Shown: positions 1 to 5,048, counted from the first letter of the stretch. The stretch: 7,462 bases of DNA from Eggerthellaceae bacterium UBA5808 (GCA_002417975.1 DIDE01000090.1:8292-15753), one strand, 5' to 3'. Numbers and translations are program-made. Notes: generated by a model from the sequence alone, not told the origin.

Positions 1-214
1 TGCGCGATAGCGGACATGCTGGCAAGTGGGGCAGTGGCTAGCTTTAAACGACATCAATGCGTACATGGCAGTGATTAATTTTCTTGCGCCAATGTCGCTT
101 CGAGATCGATGATGTAACGTATTTATTGCAGTGACACATAATATAATATGAGCTCTCAGTATTGAAATATGATGAATAATCGCATCTAGAATACGGTGTT
201 TTGCATTCTGTGGG
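1..214. other. Left-edge stretch with no supported gene
   Basis: No coding region can be supported here. The plus-strand frame beginning at base 1 stays open only to a TAA at 76-78 (25 codons). It could be the tail of a gene that starts left of the window, but nothing in the residues is recognisable. A perfect TATAAT hexamer sits at 142-147, but no matching -35 lies 16-18 bases upstream, so it is not called as a promoter. Confidence 0.4.
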
Positions 215-243
215 TTGCGCTGATGACTTTGTTGTGGCAAAAT
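215..243 (+). promoter_or_regulatory. Candidate promoter of the tRNA-Val gene
   Basis: TTGCGC (215-220) is followed after 17 bases by CAAAAT (238-243). That is 3/6 and 4/6 matches to the sigma-70 hexamers with ideal spacing. It would start transcription near base 250, just upstream of the mature tRNA 5' end at 259. The hexamers are weak, so the call rests mainly on position and spacing. Confidence 0.35.
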
Positions 244-258
244 AGCGTGGCGCGCAAA

Positions 259-333
259 GGGCGATTGGCGCAGCGGGAGCGCAAATGCCTTACAAGCATT
301 AGGTCGCAGGTTCGAACCCTGCATCGCCCACCA
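259..333 (+). tRNA. tRNA-Val (anticodon UAC)
   Basis: This is a complete 75-nt cloverleaf. The acceptor arm GGGCGAT (259-265) pairs with ATCGCCC (323-329), followed by discriminator A and an encoded CCA (331-333). The anticodon arm is AATGC (284-288) and GCATT (296-300) around loop CTTACAA, giving anticodon TAC at 291-293, which reads valine GUA codons and, depending on U34 modification, other GUN codons. The T arm contains the standard GGTTCGAACCC-type loop (TTCGAAC at 311-317). It stands alone, with its own candidate promoter just upstream and a terminator about 40 bases downstream, so it looks like a single-gene transcript. Confidence 0.97.
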
Positions 334-375
334 GCGCGCGCATCTTTTAACTTCTTTTAGCATATATGTGTAGTT

Positions 376-397
376 AGACGCCTAGGGGCGTCTTTTT
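376..397 (+). terminator. Intrinsic terminator after tRNA-Val
   Basis: AGACGCC (376-382) pairs perfectly with GGCGTCT (387-393) across a TAGG loop, and the stem runs into TTTTT (393-397). This is a compact GC-rich hairpin with a U-tract, 43 bases after the tRNA CCA end, and it most likely ends the tRNA transcript. Confidence 0.85.
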
Positions 398-406
398 GTT
401 GTGCAT

Positions 407-580
407 GAAGCATGCGAGTGATTCGCTGTACACCTAGCATGCGTGACGTGCTGTGTATCTAGTGCACGTGACGAATAGGCTACCTAGTACGAGTGGTTGT
501 TCGCCTAGTACGAGTGGTCGTTCACCTAGTACGCGGGACGTGCTGTGCATTTAATCCTCGTGACGAATATGTTACTTACG
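407..580 (+). repeat. Degenerate tandem repeat, 21-27 bp units with CTAG core
   Basis: CTAG recurs at 434, 459, 484, 505 and 526, with a diverged TTAA at 551 and GAAG at 407, giving unit lengths of 27, 25, 25, 21, 21 and 25 bp. The two central 21-bp units (484-504 and 505-525) are almost identical and read CTAGTACGAGTGGTYGTTCR. The outer 25-bp units carry GTGACGTGCTGTG-type or GTGACGAATA-type middles. The block begins right after the tRNA terminator. It is a decayed minisatellite. No spacers or palindromic repeat arms are present, so it is not a CRISPR. Confidence 0.75.
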
Positions 581-644
581 AAAGGTTCTGTCCTTTGTAG
601 GTGAAAATGCATCACATGCGAGGTAGCTGCGCTCCTTGTAAGTA

Positions 645-704
645 ACGAATATGCTGCTTATACAACGAATATGCTATCTGCGCAACAAATATGCAACACG
701 TTGG
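645..704 (+). repeat. 20-bp tandem repeat, three units
   Basis: ACGAATATG, ACGAATATG and ACAAATATG start at 645, 665 and 685, an exact 20-bp period. The first two units continue CTGCTTATACA and CTATCTGCGCA. A related unit stands apart at 563-582 (ACGAATATG followed by TTACTTACGAA), and ACGAATAGG at 471 belongs to the CTAG-type block. The two neighbouring blocks are therefore probably one decayed family. No coding role is seen. Confidence 0.7.
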
Positions 705-889
705 CGAGCAAGTGCCGAAACGCGAGATTTTTTCACCCACATGGTATCGGACATTTTCTGGATTCTATAGGTCGCGTTTTTCATCAGGCGCTATGGAGAC
801 GTTTTACCCATTGTCTTAGGTCGCACAACACGAATCGGCTTCCATTCGCCAGCGCTTCAGCCAAGACGCTACATTTAGGTTATGTATAC

Positions 890-1063
890 GTCTCAACAGC
901 ATTTTTCTTGGTCAGAATGTATTCGAAGATGTTACCTTGGTATCTCCAATAGGTTTCAACAGCATGTTTCGTCATCGATCTGCATTCGATGGTCCTACGT
1001 CGGAGCGGCTTATGCATCTCAGCGGCATATCTCTCCACTAAGCTGCATTCAAAGGTGGTGCGA
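890..1063 (+). repeat. 63-bp tandem repeat, about 2.8 degenerate copies
   Basis: GTCTCAACAGCAT (890), GTTTCAACAGCAT (953) and ATCTCAGCGGCAT (1016) begin units exactly 63 bp apart. Each unit also carries TGYATTCRAWGRT about 28 bases in. A more diverged copy may precede it at 827-889 (shared AAGACGCTACATTTAGG-like segment). Because 63 is 21 codons, the frame 882-1067 reads as a 21-residue repeat (SQQH...CIRR, FQQH...CIRW, SQRH...CIQR). It has no spaced ribosome site, and the frame is broken by TAG at 876, so it is not annotated as a gene. Confidence 0.75.
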
Positions 1064-1099
1064 ATAGATCCTATGGAGGGAATTTGCTCATACTAACGT

Positions 1100-1162
1100 G
1101 CACGTAGGATGCATGCATATACACATGCGATGCATATACATGCACATAGGATGTAAATACGT
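1100..1162 (+). repeat. 21-bp tandem repeat, three units
   Basis: Three units start at 1100, 1121 and 1142: GCACGTAGGATGCATGCAT.., ACACATGCGATGCATATAC.. and GCACATAGGATGTAAATAC... The shared pattern is CACRTAGGATGCATRYAYAT. The DNA is purine/pyrimidine-alternating (GCATGCATATACACATGCGATGCATATAC-like), which favours cruciform-type local pairing at GCATGC and ATGCAT palindromes. No gene overlaps it. Confidence 0.75.
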
Positions 1163-1417
1163 TCCACACTCACATAATTTGATGTCAAAATCACAAAAAA
1201 GTACCGATTCGCGTTGAATCGCTTAAAGCCCTACTCCATATATTTGCATAATACCTGGTGAACAGCAGAAACTCTTGAGCTTCTCTTATACATGAGATCT
1301 TGTGACTGAATTTTCTAACGCGAAGCGGTAAAAATCTGTTAAAAAGAGCTCCAAATAATGTCAATGACGCGCAATAGCGCATCGTTGAATGCAATATCGA
1401 TAAAACTAGCAGACTAA

Positions 1418-1507
1418 TTGAACTTTACTTGTCGGGTAGTACTTCGATTTGGCTTTATATGCCAAGTAGTATCCCAATTCAACTTTATATGTCAGATCTC
1501 ATTCAGA
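1418..1507 (+). repeat. 30-bp tandem repeat, three units
   Basis: Units at 1418, 1448 and 1478 begin TTGAACTTTACTTGTC, TTTGGCTTTATATGCC and TTCAACTTTATATGTC, an exact 30-bp period with GTAGTA-like second halves in the first two. Divergence is high (roughly two thirds of positions shared). The short open frames through it simply read the repeat as ten-residue units and lack ribosome sites. Confidence 0.7.
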
Positions 1508-1616
1508 GCTACTACATTGCGGATTCGCATATACTATTTTGCTTGTCCTACTCCAGTTCAGCATATTCTTCTGGTGCTACCACATCTTTTGCATTTTTGT
1601 GGCGAGATAAGGCTTT

Positions 1617-1880
1617 GAATGAGAGGCGTACTCGCTAAAAGGGAAAAGTTTACAAGGTTATCATGTTGCCTACATCTGCCATGAATGAGAGGCGTACTCG
1701 CTAAAAGGGAAAAGTTTACAAGGTCATCATGTTGCCTGCATCTGCCATGAATGAGAGGCGTACTCGCTAAAAAGAAAGGACTTGCAAGGTTGTTTGCTGA
1801 GCATCTTTTAGTGGCTAGGCTAAGTGCATTTGCTAAAAGGGAGAGATTTGTCAGGACATAAATAAACCCTGTATCATACA
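1617..1880 (+). repeat. 66-bp tandem repeat, four copies grading from near-identical to decayed
   Basis: Units start at 1617, 1683, 1749 and 1815. Copies 1 and 2 differ at only two of 66 positions. Copy 3 keeps the first 24 bases (GAATGAGAGGCGTACTCGCT plus AAAA) and then diverges. Copy 4 keeps the register and the GCTAAAAGGG segment at 1832-1841 but is otherwise decayed. The unit is continuous with no unique spacers, so it is not a CRISPR array. On the minus strand the 66-bp unit reads through as 22 codons, but that frame runs antisense through carD and is taken as a shadow. The likely carD -35 box lies inside copy 4. Confidence 0.9.
1848..1877 (+). promoter_or_regulatory. Candidate sigma-70 promoter of carD
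   Basis: TTGTCA (1848-1853, 5/6) is followed after 18 bases by TATCAT (1872-1877, 5/6). Transcription would begin near 1884, giving a leader of about 80 bases before carD. The leader contains a run of seven T then six A (1914-1926). The -35 box is inside the decayed fourth 66-bp repeat, at the position where copies 1 and 2 read TTACAA. The -10 box has no counterpart in those copies. Confidence 0.55.
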
Positions 1881-1965
1881 ACAGCCTACGCTCCGATAAA
1901 AGTATAAGTTCCGCTTTTTTTAAAAAAGATGGAAAAAGAGAGTAAACTATACGAGGTGGTGATAG

Positions 1966-2469
1966 ATGATGAAGCAGTTTCAGATGGACGACATCGTATT
2001 GTATGGAATCAATGGGGTATGTCGTGTAAGCACGATTGAAAAGCGTGAGCAGGGATCGTACTACATTCTCACGCCTGTTCACAAGGATCGAACGAAACTT
2101 TTTGTTCCGACTAATAATGAACTTCTCGTTGATCGTATGCGTCCGATGCCGACGAAGCAGCATGTTACAGCATGCATCCATAAAGCGTTGGAGACGGAAC
2201 CAAAATGGATTTCTGATACATCGACGCGTAAAGCACATGCAAAGGAAGTACTTACCAGTGGCGATGAATACGATGTGCTCATGCTTGCTCGAAGCTTCCA
2301 TCAACATCGTACGCGCGTGATTGATACAGGCAAAAAGACGACTTCAAGTGATAACAGCATTCTGCGTTCTGCAATGAATCATATTCGCGATGAATTTTCG
2401 ATCGCACTCGATATTGAACCTGACGAAGTTGACTCTTTTATTGGATCGCAAGATACCGTTCAAGCATAG
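1966..2469 (+). CDS. CarD/CdnL-family RNA polymerase-binding transcription regulator
   Basis: The protein has 167 residues, a normal length for stand-alone CarD/CdnL proteins. Residues 5-60 match the RNA polymerase-interacting Tudor-like domain: FQMDDIVLYGINGVCRVSTIE corresponds to the family's F-x-GD-VVY-x-x-HGVG-x-V-x-x-IE, with YYIL and LFVP strands following. Residues 62-163 form the helical DNA-contacting domain. W81 followed by TSGD (97-100) lines up with the conserved Trp and SGD of mycobacterial CarD, whose Trp wedges into the upstream edge of the promoter bubble. Family role: binding the RNA polymerase beta subunit and stabilising open promoter complexes, including rRNA promoters. 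A near-perfect ribosome site AGGTGGTGAT (1954-1963) precedes it. ATG codons at both 1966 and 1969 are possible starts, and the second may be better spaced. It appears monocistronic: 300 bp without a gene follow. The family call is firm; which paralogue it is remains unknown. Confidence 0.92.
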   Translation: MMKQFQMDDIVLYGINGVCRVSTIEKREQGSYYILTPVHKDRTKLFVPTNNELLVDRMRPMPTKQHVTACIHKALETEPKWISDTSTRKAHAKEVLTSGDEYDVLMLARSFHQHRTRVIDTGKKTTSSDNSILRSAMNHIRDEFSIALDIEPDEVDSFIGSQDTVQA

Positions 2470-2475
2470 TGCGTG

Positions 2476-2634
2476 TTTGCTCTAACGTGGTTGTTCTAGC
2501 ACATTTGTTTTAGCGTGCACGACGCCGAACATGCTGCAGGGCTATGGACTGTTCAAACACAATGTGTGTTTGCCTTAGCGTGCGCTTGCCGAATTATATT
2601 GTATCTTTTACGCTATCTTTGCACTTAGCGCATA
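2476..2634 (+). repeat. Irregular degenerate repeat after carD (TTTGyyyTAGCGTG core)
   Basis: Six variants of one core occur: TTTGCTCTAACGTGG (2476), TTGTTCTAGCACAT (2491), TTTGTTTTAGCGTGCAC (2504), TTTGCCTTAGCGTGCGC (2569), TATCTTTTACGCTATC (2603) and TTTGCACTTAGCGCATA (2618). Spacing is irregular. The best pair, 2504-2529 and 2569-2593, also shares the continuation GCCGAA. A hairpin CAAACACA/TGTGTTTG (2554-2572) sits between them but lacks a T-run, so it is not called a terminator. No gene is seen in the 300-bp gap 2470-2769. Confidence 0.5.
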
Positions 2635-2695
2635 TGGTGCGGAGTTAATCGTCGCGTCATTTCGTCAACCTATCTTTTTTCAGTCGAATACGCTC

Positions 2696-2724
2696 TGGTC
2701 ATGGGCTGGATAAGGCGCTATGAT
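2696..2724 (+). promoter_or_regulatory. Candidate promoter of the uspA-like gene
   Basis: TGGTCA (2696-2701, 4/6) and TATGAT (2719-2724, 5/6) are separated by 17 bases. They would start a transcript near 2731 with a leader of about 40 bases. This is the best-spaced hexamer pair in the 300-bp gap upstream of the gene. Confidence 0.45.
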
Positions 2725-2756
2725 GAACAAAGAGGAAAGATACCGTAAGAAATGTT

Positions 2757-2763
2757 GAGGGGG
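2757..2763 (+). promoter_or_regulatory. Ribosome-binding site that fixes the uspA-like start at 2770
   Basis: GAGGGGG ends six bases before ATG 2770. An upstream in-frame ATG at 2752 would place this site inside the coding region and has no ribosome site of its own, so 2770 is preferred. Confidence 0.8.
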
Positions 2764-2769
2764 TTCATC

Positions 2770-3237
2770 ATGTTCAAGAATGTCCTTGTACCATATGATC
2801 GTTCCGATAACGCGCGTCATGCTCTGCGTGAGGCAGTCAACCTGGTGAAAGATGATCCAGAGGGTAAAATAACCGTTCTGCATGTTGCGGTTATGCCTGA
2901 TTTCGATGATCCTATGTTTGTCGCGGCTGCCCAGATGGCAGGTGTGACTGCGGTCAGCAAGAGTGATGCGCTTGCCGCGCAACGTTCTTATTATGATTCG
3001 CAAAAGCAAACGATTATCAATGAGGCTGCTACGTATGTCGAGCCCATGAGGGATCGTGTCGTTTATCGTGTAACGTCAGGTAAACCGCAAGATGCTATTG
3101 CAGAATTTGCCGATTCAGGCCTCTACGATCTTATCGTTATGGGTTGCCGTGGTTTAGGTGCTCTTCGTGGAATGCTTGGCAGCGTAAGCTATGCAGTGCT
3201 TCGCTCGGTTGATCTTCCTGTTTTGATTGTTAAATAA
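2770..3237 (+). CDS. Universal stress protein, UspA family
   Basis: The protein has 155 residues, typical for a single-domain Usp. It opens with the canonical first strand FKNVLVPYDRSDNARHAL (residues 2-19, with the Asp of the nucleotide site at D10). The second strand ITVLHVAV (34-41) follows, and it ends with the nucleotide-binding loop MGCRGLGALRGMLGSVS (124-140) and strand PVLIVK. The G-x-x-G...GS pattern (G125, G128, G137-S138) marks the ATP-binding type of Usp. The gap between G128 and G137 is eight residues, one shorter than in the commonest version. These cytosolic dimers are induced by starvation or stress, and their exact partner is seldom known. The gene appears to be a single-gene transcript, with a candidate promoter at 2696-2724 and a strong terminator 21 bases after the stop. 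Confidence 0.95.
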   Translation: MFKNVLVPYDRSDNARHALREAVNLVKDDPEGKITVLHVAVMPDFDDPMFVAAAQMAGVTAVSKSDALAAQRSYYDSQKQTIINEAATYVEPMRDRVVYRVTSGKPQDAIAEFADSGLYDLIVMGCRGLGALRGMLGSVSYAVLRSVDLPVLIVK

Positions 3238-3258
3238 GAGACGAGGCTTTATCGATTG

Positions 3259-3298
3259 ACGGTGTCCGTGCGCATATGCGTATCGGACGCCGTTTTTT
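3259..3298 (+). terminator. Strong intrinsic terminator of the uspA-like gene
   Basis: ACGGTGTCCG (3259-3268) pairs with CGGACGCCGT (3284-3293), ten base pairs with one G-U, and is followed by six T (3293-3298). The 15-base loop itself holds the near-palindrome GCGCATATGCG, which can extend the stem. It begins 21 bases after the stop codon. Confidence 0.93.
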
Positions 3299-3313
3299 GT
3301 GCGTATATACTAT

Positions 3314-3475
3314 GAGACGTTATTTGCTCGCGAGATGCTACTCATCCATGAGATGCTACTCATCCATGAGATGCTACTCATCCATGAGATGCTACTTATC
3401 TATGAGATGCTACTCATCCATAAGATGCTACTTATCTATGAGATGCTACTCATCCATAAGATGCTACTTGCTTGT
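3314..3475 (+). repeat. 18-bp tandem array, eight units plus one decayed leading unit
   Basis: Units of exactly 18 bp start at 3332, 3350, 3368, 3386, 3404, 3422, 3440 and 3458; a diverged one (GAGACGTTATTTGCTCGC) sits at 3314. Two variants exist: A, GAGATGCTACTCATCCAT (units 1, 2, 3, 5 and 7), and B, RAGATGCTACTTATCTAT (units 4 and 6). Unit 8 begins like B but ends TTGCTTGT. The later A-B-A-B order suggests a 36-bp duplication step. Eighteen bases equal six codons, so the open frames read as hexapeptides (EMLLIH, or RCYSSM in another frame). Neither frame has a ribosome site, and both begin in or next to the uspA terminator, so no gene is called. Confidence 0.93.
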
Positions 3476-3482
3476 CTGATTC

Positions 3483-3511
3483 GTAACATGAGTGGTTGGT
3501 CAGGCTATAAC
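3483..3511 (+). promoter_or_regulatory. Candidate promoter of the FAD-dehydrogenase/mtnA unit
   Basis: GTAACA (3483-3488, 4/6) and TATAAC (3506-3511, 5/6) lie 17 bases apart, directly after the 18-bp array. A transcript would start near 3518 with a leader of about 130 bases that contains the second 18-bp array at 3551-3604. Confidence 0.4.
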
Positions 3512-3550
3512 GTGCTCTATGAAGGTTTGTGCTACTGCTCAAGATGATTG

Positions 3551-3604
3551 ATGATGGCTGCTTACGCAATGGTGGTTACTTACGTAATGATGGCTGCTTT
3601 TCAT
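3551..3604 (+). repeat. 18-bp tandem repeat, three units, in the leader of the FAD gene
   Basis: ATGATGGCTGCTTACGCA (3551), ATGGTGGTTACTTACGTA (3569) and ATGATGGCTGCTTTTCAT (3587) form an exact 18-bp period. The second unit contains GTTACTTACG, the same ten bases found at 571-580. It differs in sequence from the 3332 array but shares the period and a GCTRCTTA-like core. Confidence 0.8.
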
Positions 3605-3647
3605 TAATGGTTGTACGAGTAGCGGATGTATAGAAAGGAATGTCGGT

Positions 3648-5048
3648 ATGCAGCAACCGGATTGCATTATCGTAGGTGCTGGTCCTGCAGGTATATTTAC
3701 TGCTCTGTCGCTTCTTGAATCGGGCGACGGACGACATGTGGTCATGATCGAAAAGGGATTACCTCTTGAGAAGCGGTCGTGTCCTAAGGCTCAAACGGAG
3801 CAATGCGCCGGATGCTCTCCGTGCCGTATTACAACAGGATTTGCGGGTGCGGGTGCCTTTTCTGATGGAAAGCTGTCACTTTCTTGCGACGTTGGAGGAG
3901 ATCTTCCTCAGCTGATCGGGCGAGAACGCGCTCAACGTGCTATTGGCGTCGTTGACGATATGTATGTGCGTTTTGGGGCAGATCAACGAATCGAAGGAAC
4001 AGGTGACGAAGGCGCCGTTGCTGATATTCGTCGGCGAGCGATCAAAGCGGGACTTAAACTTATCGATTGCCCTATTCGACATCTGGGCACTGAATGTGCG
4101 CAACAGCTCTATATGAAAATCCAGCAGTATCTTATTGACGCAGGAGTAGAGATACGTTTTGAATGCGAATGCCGTCAATTGCTTATTGAGGATGGCGTCT
4201 GCAAAGGTGTCATGTTATCGACTAATGGCCAAACGCAGGAGTTGCGCGCGCCCAAAACGATCATTGCAACGGGTCGACGTGGGGCGGATTGGCTTGATCG
4301 CGAATGTCGTGCACTCTCGATTGCTCATACACCTGGTCCAGTTGATGTGGGCGTGCGCGTTGAAGTTCGCAATGAGGTTATGGAAACCGTTAACAACGTT
4401 TTGTATGAAAGCAAACTGGTGGGGTATCCTCAGCCGTTTAAAAATAAGGTGCGCACGTTCTGCCAGAATCCTGGAGGGTTTGTCTCGCAAGAAAATTACG
4501 ATGGTGGACTTGCCGTTGTAAATGGTCATTCGTTTAAACAGCGTAAATCGCCCAATACGAACCTAGCTATTCTTTGCTCGCAAAATTTTCGTGAACCGTT
4601 TGATCAGCCGATCGCCTACGCTCAAAAGGTGGGCGAGTTAACGAATATGCTTGGTGCTGGTCATATTTTGGTGCAGCGATTTGGCGATATTATCGATGGT
4701 AAGCGCACGTGGGCAAAAGAGCTTGAACGTGCAAATGTACAACCGACGCTTACTGATGCAGTTGCGGGCGATATTACAGCTGCTCTGCCTTATCGCGTGA
4801 TGACGAACATCCTTAACTTTATGCTGGCTGTAGACGAAGTTGTTCCTGGTATTGCGGCAGAGGAAACGCTTCTTTATTCGCCTGAGCTCAAGTTTTACAG
4901 TAATCGGATTAAAATGGACGAACACTTTACGACTAGCGTCCAGGGGCTCCATTGCCTTGGCGATTCAAGTGGATGGACGCGTGGATTGATGATGTCATCG
5001 GTCATGGGGTATTTGATGGGAAAAGAGCTCGTTGGTGCTTCTAACTGA
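3648..5048 (+). CDS. FAD-dependent dehydrogenase/oxidoreductase, COG2509-like
   Basis: The protein has 466 residues. The N-terminal Rossmann dinucleotide site is CIIVGAGPAGIFTAL (6-20), with acidic E35 ending the second strand (VVMIEKG). A Cys-rich stretch follows (C45, C53, C56, C59 in CPKAQTEQCAGCSPCR), then GFAGAGAFSDGKLSLS (64-79), typical of this uncharacterised family. Further family blocks are VDVGVRVEVR in the middle and CQNPGGFVSQE with VVNGHS after it. The C-terminal FAD-contact block is LGDSSGWTRGLMMSSVMG (about 437-454). No signal peptide or membrane helix is visible, so it should be cytosolic. Substrate and reaction are unknown for the family. A good ribosome site, AAAGGAA (3634-3640), sits seven bases before the ATG. 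mtnA follows in the same direction 59 bp later, so co-transcription is likely. The family call is firm; the function is not. Confidence 0.9.
   Translation: MQQPDCIIVGAGPAGIFTALSLLESGDGRHVVMIEKGLPLEKRSCPKAQTEQCAGCSPCRITTGFAGAGAFSDGKLSLSCDVGGDLPQLIGRERAQRAIGVVDDMYVRFGADQRIEGTGDEGAVADIRRRAIKAGLKLIDCPIRHLGTECAQQLYMKIQQYLIDAGVEIRFECECRQLLIEDGVCKGVMLSTNGQTQELRAPKTIIATGRRGADWLDRECRALSIAHTPGPVDVGVRVEVRNEVMETVNNVLYESKLVGYPQPFKNKVRTFCQNPGGFVSQENYDGGLAVVNGHSFKQRKSPNTNLAILCSQNFREPFDQPIAYAQKVGELTNMLGAGHILVQRFGDIIDGKRTWAKELERANVQPTLTDAVAGDITAALPYRVMTNILNFMLAVDEVVPGIAAEETLLYSPELKFYSNRIKMDEHFTTSVQGLHCLGDSSGWTRGLMMSSVMGYLMGKELVGASN

Larger units (their letters stand above)
398..1965. other. 1.57-kb gene-free region made largely of degenerate tandem repeats
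   Basis: No open frame here has both a plausible ribosome site and recognisable protein content. The short frames (for example 671-952 and 882-1067 on plus, 1191-1394 on minus) are low-complexity or repeat-derived. What is visible are consecutive tandem-repeat blocks: about 407-580, 645-704, 890-1063 (perhaps from 827), 1100-1162, 1418-1507 and 1617-1880, each listed separately. The stretches between them (705-826, 1163-1417, 1508-1616) show no gene or strong signal. The minus strand at 1205-1221 has a 6-bp hairpin (CGATTC/GAATCG) followed by a T-run (A-run 1195-1200 on plus), which is only a weak terminator candidate. The carD promoter candidate lies at the right end. Confidence 0.75.

Noticed and set aside
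1..78. Open frame at the left edge ending at TAA 76-78
   Set aside because: Only 25 codons with no recognisable residues; open frames of this length are common by chance.
671..1067. Overlapping plus-strand frames 671-952 and 882-1067
   Set aside because: There is no spaced ribosome site or known domain, and the content is repeat-derived; kept only as a possible relic in the findings.
1195..1221. Minus-strand hairpin CGATTC/GAATCG followed by a T-run, resembling a terminator
   Set aside because: The stem is only six pairs and AT-rich, the T-run is four bases away, and no gene on that strand lies upstream of it.
1617..1880. Possible CRISPR array
   Set aside because: The whole 66-bp unit is repeated without unique spacers, and no cas gene is present.
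1558..2307. 249-residue minus-strand open frame covering the 66-bp repeats and most of carD
   Set aside because: It is antisense to a clear CarD gene, has no recognisable domain, and its repeated peptide simply reflects the 66-bp DNA repeat being a multiple of three.
2554..2572. Hairpin CAAACACA/TGTGTTTG after carD as terminator
   Set aside because: It is AT-rich and has no following T-run.
3276..3547. Plus-strand open frames with hexapeptide repeats (EMLLIH, RCYSSM)
   Set aside because: They start in or beside the uspA terminator, have no ribosome site, and exist in two frames at once, as expected of an 18-bp DNA repeat.
4159..4529. Alternative frames inside the FAD gene on both strands
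   Set aside because: They overlap a well-conserved protein and show no motif of their own.
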